Assembly (NCBI GenBank): GCA_948099385.1
Contig: CANUEZ040000116.1
Location: 9,864,001 to 9,928,000, forward strand
Length of the DNA stretch: 64,000 bases
Direction of reading: 5' to 3'
From: Fasciola hepatica
Lineage: Eukaryota > Platyhelminthes > Trematoda > Plagiorchiida > Fasciolidae
In this document: in pieces, positions 38,171-49,300 of the stretch
Numbering within the stretch: position 1 is the stretch's first letter
How the letters are laid out: each line of letters starts with the position of its first letter
Notes under the pieces: generated by a model
The model's database searches: none
What the model saw: the letters and a program-made list of their open reading frames with translations, nothing else
What the model was told of the DNA's origin: nothing
Program-made: the position numbers and the translations under genes

Positions 38171-39268
38171 ACTTCCTCTGCATGGGTATGAGAGACGAGG
38201 CTGGATTCAGGGCAGGGATTTCCAGTACTGATTTCAGGCGTTATGCACTTAAAATTATTATCTTCAGATGTGCCAAGGCCTACACTTTCAAAACTATTCC
38301 TCGTGAACAGTCTTTGTAAAGTATTCGATAACTTCGGTTCCTATGAAATGTAAAATAATGCAAGAATTAGGATATAACAAGTCGATGTTTACGAGCCCTG
38401 TCCATCTAGCTTTGATCTACTAAAATTGGGCTCGGTGACACTGGAATTTCATCAGCTCCTTGCTCTATTATTGCGAAGATGATAGGACTGATTACCGGAG
38501 CACTCTCAAATGACCTTGATGTCAAGGTACATTTCGATAGAAACCAGGATTTTCCTGATTTGATATTTTAACTATTCTTGACGAAAAAATGACACCAAGC
38601 CGTAAACTGCGTGAACTTTCCTAACCATGAAGGCATTTCTGTCACACGTCCCATGCAAGTACGTATAGGAATAAGATTATAAGCCAAAAATGACTGGATT
38701 TCTATGCCACTTTTGGGGAAGCAAACTGTATTCGCAAATGAGAAGTCCATGATTACTATATTCAGCAAGGATGATCCACGTTCAACTGACCACAGTGCAA
38801 TATGTAATACTATATGTTTATGCGTGTATATATAATCACCTTAAACAATAAGAAACCACAAATACATTCATGTTCTTTTTTAATAAATTATTTACAGTAG
38901 GAATCTGAAATATGAACTAAGATAATTTCTGAATGCAGCACAATCGCTACCTTTTACAACTTTCGTAACTTTTATTATTCTGACTGAAGTATACACGCGA
39001 ATTATTTTTGATGCAACCTTTTCCTGCACTTTCAGGATTTACTTTGTGCATCAAGCCATATGTTAATAACAATCATTTCGTAGGAAAAGGTACATGGCAT
39101 ATGAACCAATTAGTCATTTAAGCACCTATCAATATAACCGGAGAAAATAACCATGCATAACATAATACAATTTCTGCTCAAATTGTAGAAGGCTGTTGGG
39201 CAGGAAAACGGACTACCGTATCACTTCTTGTCAAATATCGATCGCTCGAACTGGAGCACTGCCGACTC
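38171..39268. other. Unassigned interval
   Basis: AT-rich, one 66-aa minus frame (38568-38768) and nothing recognised. Confidence 0.4.
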
Positions 39269-39291
39269 ACTCTCTCCCCCTCCCTCTCTCT

Positions 39292-39346
<55 letters not shown>
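39269..39346. repeat. Polypyrimidine tract joined to (TA)n microsatellite
   Basis: About 26 bases of CT-rich sequence (39269-39294) run into about 52 bases of AT dinucleotides with one interruption near 39333. Confidence 0.95.
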
Positions 39347-39529
39347 ACAACAAGTAGAATGAGAGACAAGCCCAAAGCAATTTATTCAGACCTCCTAGTT
39401 CATAGCATATTATGTCAAGAAATTCGAACTTTGGATGCAGTTTCTTTGAATTGTGAAACAACACAAATGCATCTTGTTGTACTCAGCCATATTTATGGAG
39501 TTTACCTGAAATGGTTGTATTCGTGAAAG

Positions 39530-39630
39530 GTGATGGTCAAACGATTATCATGGTGGGCTTTTACTTTTTCTGTCTTCGGGTTTGAATCCGGCTTCCGTAC
39601 CAGTCAGTCCTCAGCAAGAAACCTCTAATT
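39530..39630 (+). mobile_element. tRNA-like SINE fragment
   Basis: GATGGTCAAACGATTATCATGG is followed after ~35 bases by a good B box, GGGTTTGAATCCGGC. The spacing suits a pol III type 2 promoter. No complete cloverleaf. Confidence 0.35.
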
Positions 39631-39639
39631 GGCCACTAC

Positions 39640-40195
39640 CCACTTCTTGGAATATTGTGCCATCGTTATTTAATAAATAGAAAGTACGAACAAGCTCGTT
39701 TTCGGTAACTTCATCCTCTGGCTAATACAGTTATACATATATACGATAGGAATGCATATTTTCGGAAAAAAATACAGGGTATTTACAGTATCAAATTAAG
39801 ATTGGTCAATCAATATTGTAGGTGTTTTGCGGTTCGGAAAAGGGGTGGGAAGTTGGTTGTTCGTGGTTGGGAAAACTCGGTGTAGAAAGTACATCTGGGG
39901 TGGGTTGGCTGCTTCCTGTCACGACTGAAAGGTCGCGGTCGAGGTCACCATGATTTTGTCCCGCACTTTCCGATCGCGGCCAGGGTAGCTGCAGTGATTT
40001 GACAAATCGCTTGTGTGAACAAAGCGATGGATTTTACAGCCTAATCGCTACTGCCTCCGCTGCTCCCAAAGTGATTTGGCGAACGATCTTCGAAGAATTC
40101 ACAGGCACTTTGTAAATTATCTTGAAGGCTTCGTTGTCTACCTGGTGCCCTGTCTCGGCAAGGTGCGCTACAATTGCACTAGTTATGGTTCTTCT
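39640..40195 (-). pseudogene. Penelope-like element 3' end with GIY-YIG C-terminus
   Basis: On the minus strand (40192 to 39980) one frame reads from TSAIVAHLAETGHQVD through AAEAVAIRL, a TAA stop, then NPSLCSHKRFVKSLQLPW. This is the conserved C-terminal part of Penelope proteins following the GIY-YIG core: the H-L-x-x-T-G-H motif, the E-A-x-A-I-x-L block and the terminal L-x-L-P-W. Only one stop breaks it, so it is less decayed than the 29.5 kb copy. The 3' untranslated region continues to about 39640. The reverse transcriptase is missing, cut off at about 40195. Confidence 0.75.
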
Positions 40196-43100
40196 AGTTC
40201 AGCGAAATAGGAAGTAAACAAAATGATCGAAATGACTGCATAATGTGGATTCGTTTACGAAACCAAATGAAAGTAGCTTTCCTCAGTTTCTTAAGGTTGA
40301 CTGAATTTGGCTTGCTCAAAAAGAAGAAGATCAACTTTTTTATGATAAACATTGTAGTTGGCCTTTGAAACGTATATTTCCGTAAAACTCCAAGGAGTAT
40401 AACTATCATATCCCTTTATTAGGTAGAGATATAGAAAGTCTACTAAGTTCATCAATGCAGCTGATTACAGAGTCAAATCAAACATAATGTTTGTAACATA
40501 ACATCTCACCTTGGCAACATGAGAGTTTCCCAACTGATTGCCAACATGGTGCTCCCAAGATGTTTGTAATTGGCAGAGCCATGAAAAATTGGACATTTTT
40601 GTTACTGTACTTGGTGGATTCACAAGAAAGAGTTTTTGGCAAGTGCATTTCGAGGACCACTTATAGGCAAGTGTTACACATAAACCAGCTTACCTTAGTA
40701 TCGTCTAGATAGTTTTCAATGAACGGGCTATCACTGATCCCGTCAAAGCGAGTTCGTTTCTTGCTGACATAGCTGCATTCAAAATTATACCTATCAGAAA
40801 TGTTATATTTTTTCTTAGAGTAATTGCAGTATTATTGTATCAACTTTGCCTGCTTTATTCAGCATAGACAAGTAGATAGGTCTAATCTAGACTTAATTTT
40901 CGTGTTCCACTGAATCTGGGATCTATCGTTAGAGATATTCATCTTGGTCTCCAAATCGATCACGTGAACTGACAGCACACAAACAAACATTTGAATGGCT
41001 GAGGTCACGTGAAGTTCAGTGTCATCTGATTGGTTGCCTTGTGGAGACTTGGATATTGTGCTACTTTGGGCTGCACGCAACAAGCATGCACTGAAGGTGC
41101 TAACAAAGTCAGGTATGTTTGTAACCGCGGTAGCACATCCACGCACAAGGGTAAGTGGAGAAAGATAAGGTGAACTAAATGACCTACTGGTACTGACCTT
41201 GGAGGGCCTGACTAGGAGAAAAATATCTCTAGCAACCGGCAGACGGATAATACTGTACAGTATCTGTGAGGAAAACATAAATAGTCAGTATGGGCAACTG
41301 GATATTGAAAGGTTAGTCGATTTGTTTCGAATCGACCCCTTATTGGACCTGCATGCATTTTTCGACTGTGTACTTTTCGAACTTAACGGAACACCGACTA
41401 CGACTGTTCGTAACTCGTGGAGAAAGGGATAAATTTACAAAACTTTTCCGTTCAACTGGATCATTTCTAAAATATTTCTTTGTGCTTTACTACCAAAATT
41501 CAGACACGAGGAATAATGCTTCATCCATTGAGTATTTCTGTTGACAGTGTGTGAGTGAGCGTGATATTGGACAAGATTTCCAAAACGCAGGTAAGTATTA
41601 TCGCTGAGTTGTATCACTCTGATGGAATAATCACTGTGTCTCAGGAAAGTAGTAGCTTGCATTCATTTAAAACTTAACATCTTTTAATTTCAATTGAAAA
41701 TGTAAATAAGAATTGTGGTAAAAGGTCGCTATGAGTCTCGTTCATTGAAGTGTTCTGATTATCCATTAGTCTGCAAACTGCCTTTCTATAAGCCTTTTTT
41801 GTTTTTGAACTTCAAATCAAATAAACAATTTGATCATGAGTGAATGGTAGTAAGCGATTAAAGTAAAGTAGCCGCAATTGACAGTGACACACTGAATACC
41901 AGTAAAAATATCAATACACAAGTTTCTTGGAAGTATTAACTTAAAGTCTCAAAGCGGTTTATTGTACTATTCCCAACTCTTCATGACTTGTGTATGCGTA
42001 TCTGTCATCGGTCTTGGGGTTTTAAAAGCTACCGATAAGTTCTTAAGTGAAAAATGGTTCTTTATGGGAAAGGCTAACAAAGCTGTTTTCAAACGAGAAA
42101 GTGTACTCTGCAAAGTCAATACCCATCTCTCTTTCAACAAAAGCATTCTTGCTAAAGGATATTTTGCTACTCTTTTACATACTGACAGGGAACATCTGGC
42201 CCAGTTACTGATAAGCATGTTTTGGTGGGAATAGCTAACTTGGTGACATTTTTGTTCCTAAATAAACTCAAGTTCCCATGCTAATCTTTCAAGCAGGAAT
42301 CAAATGGAATATTCAAAAATTAGGTTATAGGTAACGAAATCTGCTTCTATATTGAAATATCAGGTGTTGGAAACCATATTCGTCCAATCTGGGTTGGAGT
42401 TAGGCTACTAATGTTGGTAAATTAGACTTATGCAGACAATGACTGAGTTGCATTGTTTCTGAAAACATTTATTTCCTACTCAATTATCGTCCTAGCTGAT
42501 GAAGAAGCTAGTATTGTACCAAAGGTGGTTTTTTGTCCAAAATGACTTTGAATCGCGCGTATTCCTAACCATTGTCTCTTATCGTCTCAAGAAAACAATG
42601 GCTTAGAAGGGGTATTGTTGAACTCAAATTTAATTTCTCCGTGCTAAATTATTTTTCCTGAACTTCTCATGGTATATCTGACAAAAGTTGTAAGTATTAC
42701 ATTTCACGGAACTTGATTCTGTTTTACTTGATCCTGTGGTGATCAGTTGGCTGTACAAATTGTATCACTTTAACTTCCACGAAATATTTGTCAGAAGCTT
42801 GAATTTCCGAATCAGTGGAATAACAGTTATGAGGGTTAATTTAACCACAGATAGGTTCCATCGTCCTTGAATAATGTTCAATCCCATCATCAGCGGTTAT
42901 TCCAGACAAAGTGTTGACCCTATATCTTTTCCCCAGAAAAAAGCAGAAACCATTAGGACACATTCAGAGAACAAGAAATTATCCCGCGGTTGATTGACAA
43001 ACTTGTTGGTAGTTCCTCCGGATAAAAAATAGGTTTCTTCGAATCTACAACTTTTGTAACGAAGTTGTCCATGTGCAGTTCGTTGAATGTTTAATTGTTT

Positions 43101-43339
43101 TCGTGACGATAGGGAAAAGTTTGCCCAAAACTGGGAACACTCAATACTCTAGTAAATAGGGAAGGTTACTTTCTGGGAACAGGTCGGAAGCTTGTTACTG
43201 CAACTTATATTGATCTCACTTTTTCCTTCGGTGATTATATGTTCCCAGCATTATCCACCAAAATGTAACGCCACAGCAAAACGCTGCGGGTAAAATTTAC
43301 TCGCATGTCCAATTGTGGAACTGATACTATCTGTATTTT
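40196..43339. other. Unassigned interval
   Basis: About 3.1 kb. The longest frame is 40859-41278 minus (139 aa, Ser- and Thr-rich, no domain recognised). Opposing frames at 41962-42234 plus and 41967-42218 minus cannot both be real and neither resembles a known family. Confidence 0.35.
40859..41278 (-). CDS. Unassigned 139-aa reading frame
   Basis: Starts with ATG and has a mildly hydrophobic N-terminal third followed by a Ser/Thr-rich and polar C-terminus. No catalytic or binding motif visible, no repeat relationship inside the window, and no recognisable splice signals. It is reported because of its length only and is probably not a gene. Confidence 0.15.
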   Translation of the reverse strand: MFSSQILYSIIRLPVARDIFLLVRPSKVSTSRSFSSPYLSPLTLVRGCATAVTNIPDFVSTFSACLLRAAQSSTISKSPQGNQSDDTELHVTSAIQMFVCVLSVHVIDLETKMNISNDRSQIQWNTKIKSRLDLSTCLC

Positions 43340-43398
43340 TATATAATATGATTCATCATGCAGCTTGAACGCTTAACTCACCATTGAAAACCATGGAA

Positions 43399-43443
43399 GC
43401 ACTATACAGCTGTTTCACCCTTGTTGGGAATCATCAGCAGTGC
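43399..43443 (-). ncRNA. Hammerhead ribozyme core (left arm)
   Basis: Minus strand: stem I 5' strand GCACTG, then CTGATGA, a stem II region TTCCCAACAAGGGT, GAAA, stem III CAGCTG, TA with cleavage predicted after the A, and stem I 3' strand TAGTGC. Stem I forms five Watson-Crick pairs plus one G-U. CAGCTG is its own complement, so stem III is only 3 bp in a monomer without a loop and is best formed between two RNAs. Stem II can pair as U-G, C-G, C-G with loop CAACAA, but its first pair, normally G-C, would be U-U. That may weaken cleavage. Fold and site are inferred, not measured. Confidence 0.65.
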
Positions 43444-43464
43444 ACATCCACCGAGCCCCCACGG

Positions 43465-43476
43465 GGACTCGAATCC
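43465..43476 (-). promoter_or_regulatory. Pol III B box (left SINE)
   Basis: GGATTCGAGTCC on the minus strand, matching the GWTCRANNC core. It follows the A box by about 30 bases, as in a tRNA gene. Confidence 0.7.
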
Positions 43477-43506
43477 GGGGTGACGATTGTGAATCGAACA
43501 CCTTAA

Positions 43507-43517
43507 CCACAAGGCTA
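43507..43517 (-). promoter_or_regulatory. Pol III A box (left SINE)
   Basis: TAGCCTTGTGG on the minus strand, close to the TRGYNNARYGG consensus with one deviation. Confidence 0.6.
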
Positions 43518-43597
43518 TCCGGGGTTGGCTCTCAACGGTTTGTTGAACATCTACACTACATGATATAGCACCCTTCCGTCACTGGCTTTTTGAACGG

Positions 43598-43611
43598 GAA
43601 GCGGGTTGTTA
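43598..43611. other. Spacer at the palindrome centre
   Basis: Fourteen bases (GAAGCGGGTTGTTA) separate the two head-to-head SINEs. Short enough for the 258 bp arms to extrude as a cruciform or to yield a long RNA hairpin. Confidence 0.9.
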
Positions 43612-43691
43612 CCGTTCAAAAAGCCAGTGACGGAAGGGTGCTATATCATGTAGTGTAGATGTTCAACAAACCGTTGAGAGCCAACCCCGGA

Positions 43692-43702
43692 TAGCCTTGT
43701 GG
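43692..43702 (+). promoter_or_regulatory. Pol III A box (right SINE)
   Basis: TAGCCTTGTGG, identical to the left copy. Transcription would begin in the head region and run outward through the ribozyme. Confidence 0.6.
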
Positions 43703-43732
43703 TTAAGGTGTTCGATTCACAATCGTCACCCC

Positions 43733-43744
43733 GGATTCGAGTCC
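43733..43744 (+). promoter_or_regulatory. Pol III B box (right SINE)
   Basis: GGATTCGAGTCC, identical to the left copy. Confidence 0.7.
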
Positions 43745-43765
43745 CCGTGGGGGCCCGGTGGATGT

Positions 43766-43810
43766 GCACTGCTGATGATTCCCAACAAGGGTGAAACAAC
43801 TGTACAGTGC
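43766..43810 (+). ncRNA. Hammerhead ribozyme core (right arm)
   Basis: GCACTG, CTGATGA, stem II region, GAAA, CAACTG, TA, CAGTGC in order. Stem I is a perfect 6 bp. Stem III differs from the left arm by G to A at its third base, so CAACTG is no longer fully self-complementary, and dimer formation would be weaker. It could still pair partly with the left-arm CAGCTG. The stem II loop CAACAA and the U-U first pair are as in the left arm. Confidence 0.6.
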
Positions 43811-43869
43811 TTCCATGGTTTTCAATGGTGAGTTGAGCGTTCAAGCTGCATGACGAACCATATTATATA

Positions 43870-46259
43870 CACATCTGTATTTTATTTAAAAGTTTTTAAT
43901 AAGATTATTCATTATAGTCCTACACTGCACTGAAATGAAAGGCGAATATGGTTTAGCCGTGTCTGTTTTAGCCTATCTAAAAGTGGCACTTTACGCCTTA
44001 CGACAGAGGACACCAGTTGAAGTGGCGAAGAAATACTGAAAGCATGGCGAATCGTGGTGAATATTGATCCACTTGGTGTGGTCCGTGGCAAGAGTTCGAG
44101 GGTTTACAAAAGCGTGACTTATGATCAGAATTACTAGTCACTCATTTTAGCAACTGCAATGTCGCAAAACCCATTACTCTGGTTGAAATGGGTGGCAGCA
44201 GACCATGGGTAACCTCGTAGTAGTGTATTATTTTAAGATCCCCGGCCAACGCGCAATTCGCTGCGGTCAGTCATCTACACGAGACTAGTTTTCTGAGACG
44301 ATCACATTACCACTAGACGATGTTCCAGATCATGGTTCATCTGCTCTCGTATATCTTAAGGTAGCTGGAATTTCCTTTTTCTTGTGCTCAGTTTTCACCA
44401 TCCCCCCATTTCTGCACAGGTTTGAGTGCGATTGATCATTTTTTCTTATCACTGATGACGGAAAAACCTATTGCCTTTTTTATCCATTAAACTTAGGAGA
44501 CTAGGGTTAGGCGTTGTACGAAAGCTACTGACTAACCCTGGAAATTAGCTCACATTTCAACTACATTTCTTAATTTCTAGTTTACGAACATACTTTCCAG
44601 GGTTCTTTAATATTTAGGGTTGCCGATGTTTTGAAAATAATACTGACAAATATTAGTACTTAGGTTTATAGCTCAGTCAGCCTGGGTGCAAAAGTCTCAG
44701 AACTAACCAATGTTTTGATATTTTCTGATTAGCATGCATTGAAAAATGGTAGACAGAATTGGAACTAATAAACTTTGCATGATATCAAATCGTCCTATTT
44801 CGACGGGCTTTTATCTAGATAAATTTATGGAGTTGCGTACAGAATGTTTCTTTGTTAATTTACAACATCGACGTGATTCTGTAAATTTCATGGGTTTCAC
44901 AGTCCCCCAAGAACTTTGACTGGGTCAAAGAAGTTTTCGTTATTCAGTAACACGATTTGCCTGGGGTTGATGGAAAATCCCCCCCCCCAGCTGATAAAGA
45001 TAGAACGGGAAATTTGGGTGAAATTAAAAGGCACAAGATCGGCCCTCATTGAGTTTACATTGCATGGATGAGTCAACTTGCATAGAAACACCACAGGCAT
45101 CATAAGAAGTCTGGAAGCTTTACAAAGTAGACACTTAACATAGTATGGGTGTATAATTTAAAAATAAACTTTACAGTGTTAGGAAAGGCTTACTTTTCTT
45201 CCGTATCTAATGGAAACCTTTGCCGGGTATTTTGGCAACACAAAACATCGTAAATCCGGTGTTCCCCGTTAGCTGAAGAACACACGGGTTCACGGTGATC
45301 CCGATTCACAGTATATATAGGATATTCAAAACTCTGATTTCCACAGGAGAATTGAATGGCACGATCAATATATGAGAAAATAAAGGAGGCTTAAGTCTCG
45401 AGATGCAAACATTTCGTTTATTCTCATCCACCACGTACGTAAGTTAAAATCAACGCAAGCATCCATCTATTTTCCGAAAAGGTTCGTCAGCTATAGTAAA
45501 CTAAACTGAGGGAGGCGTTGTGCAGGAGGTCCATAAAAAAGTTCAGTTTCCACGTCATCGGGAATGTGCCTGGTTAATTACCTTATCAAAAGCCTGAAAA
45601 TATTTGGCCCTTGGCTCATTTAGTCCGAAACAGTGGTAAGTGATCCACTAGCCTCGGTTACATAACCCCATAGATAAACAGCTTTTGCCGATCGAAACCA
45701 AAAGTGCACGTCATTCCCACCGGGCAGTAGCGACGATCGGCACCACAATGCTGTGAAGTGAATAACAGCACTTCACATTCTGATCTTCGAAGCATCAAGC
45801 GAATTCATTACACGGACAGAAAAGAATGACTGGCGTGAAGTATTACTTTGCCGACGTGTAGTTTATGGTCTGAGGGACACCAAATGTGCGAGAATCAATT
45901 CTGGTGGGGAAAAATGGCCAACATTATGGTTATCAGGGAAAAACATTATGCGAGAAAGTGATATATACAGCCAACAGAATAAACGGTGCCATGTCCCATT
46001 TGCCATTCCCCATCTCCGGCCTCAGAAAGTTATTATACATCATTTCAGAAATAGGATAACACGTGATCAAACTCACGTGCACATATATCTTCACACTTTA
46101 GGCGAATAAACACAAAAGTGGTCCGCTCACTACTGAACTTCCCTCTCCAAAAAATAATTTCAAAATAATCAATTTTCACTGCCTGGTTCATTACCGTATA
46201 ATGTCAATTTAAAGACAGGGATTTTTTAGTGGAATCAAATACAGCAGAAACTTCAGATG

Positions 46260-46261
<2 letters not shown>
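43870..46261. other. Unassigned interval
   Basis: About 2.4 kb. A C-run lies near 44980-44990. A single 68-aa minus frame (44897-45103). Nothing recognised. Confidence 0.4.

Positions 46262-46309
<48 letters not shown>
46262..46309. repeat. (TA)n microsatellite
   Basis: About 48 bases of pure AT dinucleotide repeat. Confidence 0.97.
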
Positions 46310-46311
<2 letters not shown>

Positions 46312-49300
46312 TGAATTCGGCTGACAAGTTGAGATAGTTCTGTTCACGATAATTTCATTCACGATCGGGATTATGAAAGATCAGAATATCAGTGTCTTAG
46401 AATACTCCCCACTGGTTTTCAGGGAACCCAATTCACCTGATTTCAACTCGGCTCCGTTGTTACAACTCTAACAACCCAAAGGGAACTGAAAACTGTTCTT
46501 CATATGCTAAGTATCCCTATGCTCAACTATCACCATATTTGTCATGAAGACGGCCGTTTTTTATTGTTTCGTTAGCTCAGTTACTTTATTCTTTTTATAT
46601 TATGCCAGCAGAATCTTTCAGAAAGGGGGTCACGACAGCTTGAAGGATGTTAATCGGGGTGGTGTTTATTGGATTTATGAAGAAGCAACTTTTCAGAGGG
46701 CTCACAATAAAACAGTATAGTAAGCTACAAACTACTTCCCTTCAATAAATTCGGTGGTTTTGATGGTTTTATGAAAAAATACCCGAACAGTGAATTACAC
46801 AAAAAGATAAAACCTGTAGAACGACATTTGCTTTGGTCAACTTTAAACTTGAAGCTCCCTGAAAAACTGAAACTTTTGAAATTTGCATTAATGAAATCAA
46901 TGCAATTTGCAGAAATCAATAAAAGTGCATGCTGTCACTTGGATCAGAAAGTGCAAAATGTAGCGCTTTTGAGGCGATCATATATATTGTTCATGCGAAT
47001 AAGGCTTCTGCTGATGTTCCAAAGTTGCAGGTCATTTATTCACGTGTTAGATACTGCGGAATTTTTATTCAGAGTTTCATAATCGGTGCAATTATTTTAT
47101 TGGGATCCCATATTTTCGGTGATACAATAGTTTTGTACTATTGAAAGCTTTGTTGGGTCATTTTTTTATTAAAGGGGATCATCCTAAGTTCGCGGTTCAC
47201 TGGCAAGCTTCCTTTTCGTGGCAAAGGTCATTTAAGTTGAGTATGTTGTGCGCCAGCCCATCTGCAGTTTTTGCTCAACTAACAAGTGACGTGTAACGTG
47301 TGCACACCTACATATGCCATGGTCAGTCAAATATCGATAGTAGATAGGACGGACGAGGATGAGGATGATACGTGGACAATTTTAGCTGCTTCTAAGTAAA
47401 GCAAATGGTCGGACAACAACTTACAACCATGTGAAGTATTCGTTCCGGTGTTCATCGCTATAACAAATTTTTAGTTGAAATGTATTTCTCAAGGCAGCTC
47501 TTAATAAGGCTTCTCTGATGTCTCGAAAAAGAGATGTCTTCTTTCAATATTCAGTTATTCTACTAGATTGTTGTTAAAGTTCAGACATTCATCTGAAATT
47601 AGTCATGGTTCCCGATCATGAATACGTATTTTCTAATAGCACGGAACTATTATGAAACTGTTTTCTTTCCTTAGAGCGTACACAGACGAAGGCTAGCTTT
47701 TGAGGACAGTTTAAAAATTTCTGGGGTTATCTGATATCCTAAAAATCGTATTCTCATTAGTGGCAACATTTAATTTTGATCCTTCTTATCCCAACTTTGA
47801 TGAGATTTTTTCTGTACATCCAGATGGAAATAAGTGTGTGGCAAAGTTTATAAAAGAATCATACACTTCAATCTTCACCAGGAAAATAGATGAACCGTCT
47901 TTTTGCTTTCACATGTCAACTGAAAACCGTAAATCCCTTCACTTCTGTTAACGTTAATGTTCGGTTGTCGACGATCACCGCAGAAAGCTGCAGTGGTATG
48001 GCTACGCTTGCCTTGACGTCAACAAATCACTTAAGAGGTTTTCGGTAATAAATTCTTACACCTGGGGACGTTAGTATAACCTGACTATGGACAGCGTGCA
48101 CGCGTTGATTTTGTTTTATTTATCAGGGATTTGTTACATGAACAGTACCCGGTATAGTTCGATTAGCTTTTGATACACGGAAGTCATTTGCAGTTCCTAC
48201 AATGGATAACTACGATTTATCCCCGATGTGCTTTTTTTCGTGTAAACCAACCACTGGGAATAATTTAACCTTCAGCCCTATAATTGTATAATACAGCGAC
48301 CAGTCACTTCTCCACCAGGCGTTATTTTTTATCAGCCGTGGCCCCCGTTTAAAAAATTCATATCCCTATTCGATACTAACTGAAGGGAGATAGAGGGTCT
48401 ATACATATTTTCAGGTGGTAAATCTATTTAGCCGACGATACGAATGAAAGTCGAGAGACCTTAGGTTCTAAACAGAGATAAGACTCTTAATAGATACCCA
48501 TTTTAACATTTCAAAAACCAAAAACATATGTAGGCCAAGGAATATGAAATGTCACTGTGGATGTAAAGCTTCAAGGCCATGTGCTTATTTGAGAAAGTAA
48601 ATGTTTGGACTTCTAGAAAGCGGCTAAACCACGGTCAGCTAGTCAGTGTTAACAAGTACAGATCGTGATTTAAGAGTCGCTTAAATCTTAGTCGCAGTAA
48701 GACCGAGTAACTTTACCGTGTTTTACGAATCAAATTGCGCAAATGTTGTACTGCCCGTGCGCAAATCTAATTAGGGCATTGTTTTACAAAAAATAGATGA
48801 CTTGAGCCAAAAATTGCTACACGAATTTTATAGACATTGTTATGATCAAGATCGGCCAGAACCTTACTGGACCGAGCAGGCCATGTGTCCGATATCGAAA
48901 CGGATCTTTAGGGAGCAATTCCATGCTTGTCCAAATTTGAGAGCTAGTAAGATTAACGGGAAAACAAATATTTTCAATTTCTTGAACTAAACACCAGTTT
49001 ATGGAGAAAAACAAAACCATTTTCGAGGAATCGACCATAGCTATTTTGTGTAACGGCTTGACAGACTACAGATGTGCGCAATAGAACACGTTGAGGATAA
49101 TAACATGGAACAGATTTTCAAGGTTCATTTCGTCTTTTCTGCTAGAAGCAGCACTTAAGGCATTATAATCTTGCTCCGATTGCTACGTACTTGTTTTGGT
49201 CAGTAACATAACTCCATATTTCGAATTAAAACAAATTTTATTTCATCTTACTTTATCCTGGTTTTCAGTCACTTAATTTCAGTGTTGTGTTTTGTAGGTA

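Larger units (their letters stand above)
43340..43597 (-). mobile_element. Full-length hammerhead SINE, left arm of palindrome
   Basis: Read on the minus strand: a ~75 base head, a tRNA-like body with A and B boxes, a GGGGGCTCGGTGG link, a hammerhead core (43399-43443), and a 3' tail ending in ATGATGAATCATATTATATA. It pairs over 258 bases without indels with the right arm, with six mismatches, all transitions and all in the 3' half. This class of element combines a pol III promoter with a self-cleaving RNA and is moved by LINE machinery. The same architecture is known from the Sm-alpha family of schistosomes. No flanking target duplication is evident. Confidence 0.85.
43612..43869 (+). mobile_element. 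Full-length hammerhead SINE, right arm of palindrome
   Basis: Mirror image of 43340-43597. The tRNA-like body around 43690-43755 has a D arm (GCCT...AGG), an anticodon-arm-like TTCACAA loop closed by CGA/TCG with CAC at the anticodon position, and a T arm with a B box. The anticodon suggests descent from a tRNA-Val-like molecule. The first ~145 bases are identical to the left arm, and all six differences fall after the B box. The 5' heads of the two elements face each other. Confidence 0.85.

Noticed and set aside
41962..42234. Opposing 90-aa and 83-aa frames on the two strands
   Set aside because: Both strands are open over the same bases, with no domain on either; treated as chance.
42494..42520. 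CTGATGA near a GCTAG inverted repeat
   Set aside because: No GAAA box and no cleavage site in register.
44668..44700. TAGCTCAGTCAGCCTGG, a good tRNA A-box match
   Set aside because: No B box or T arm at the expected distance.
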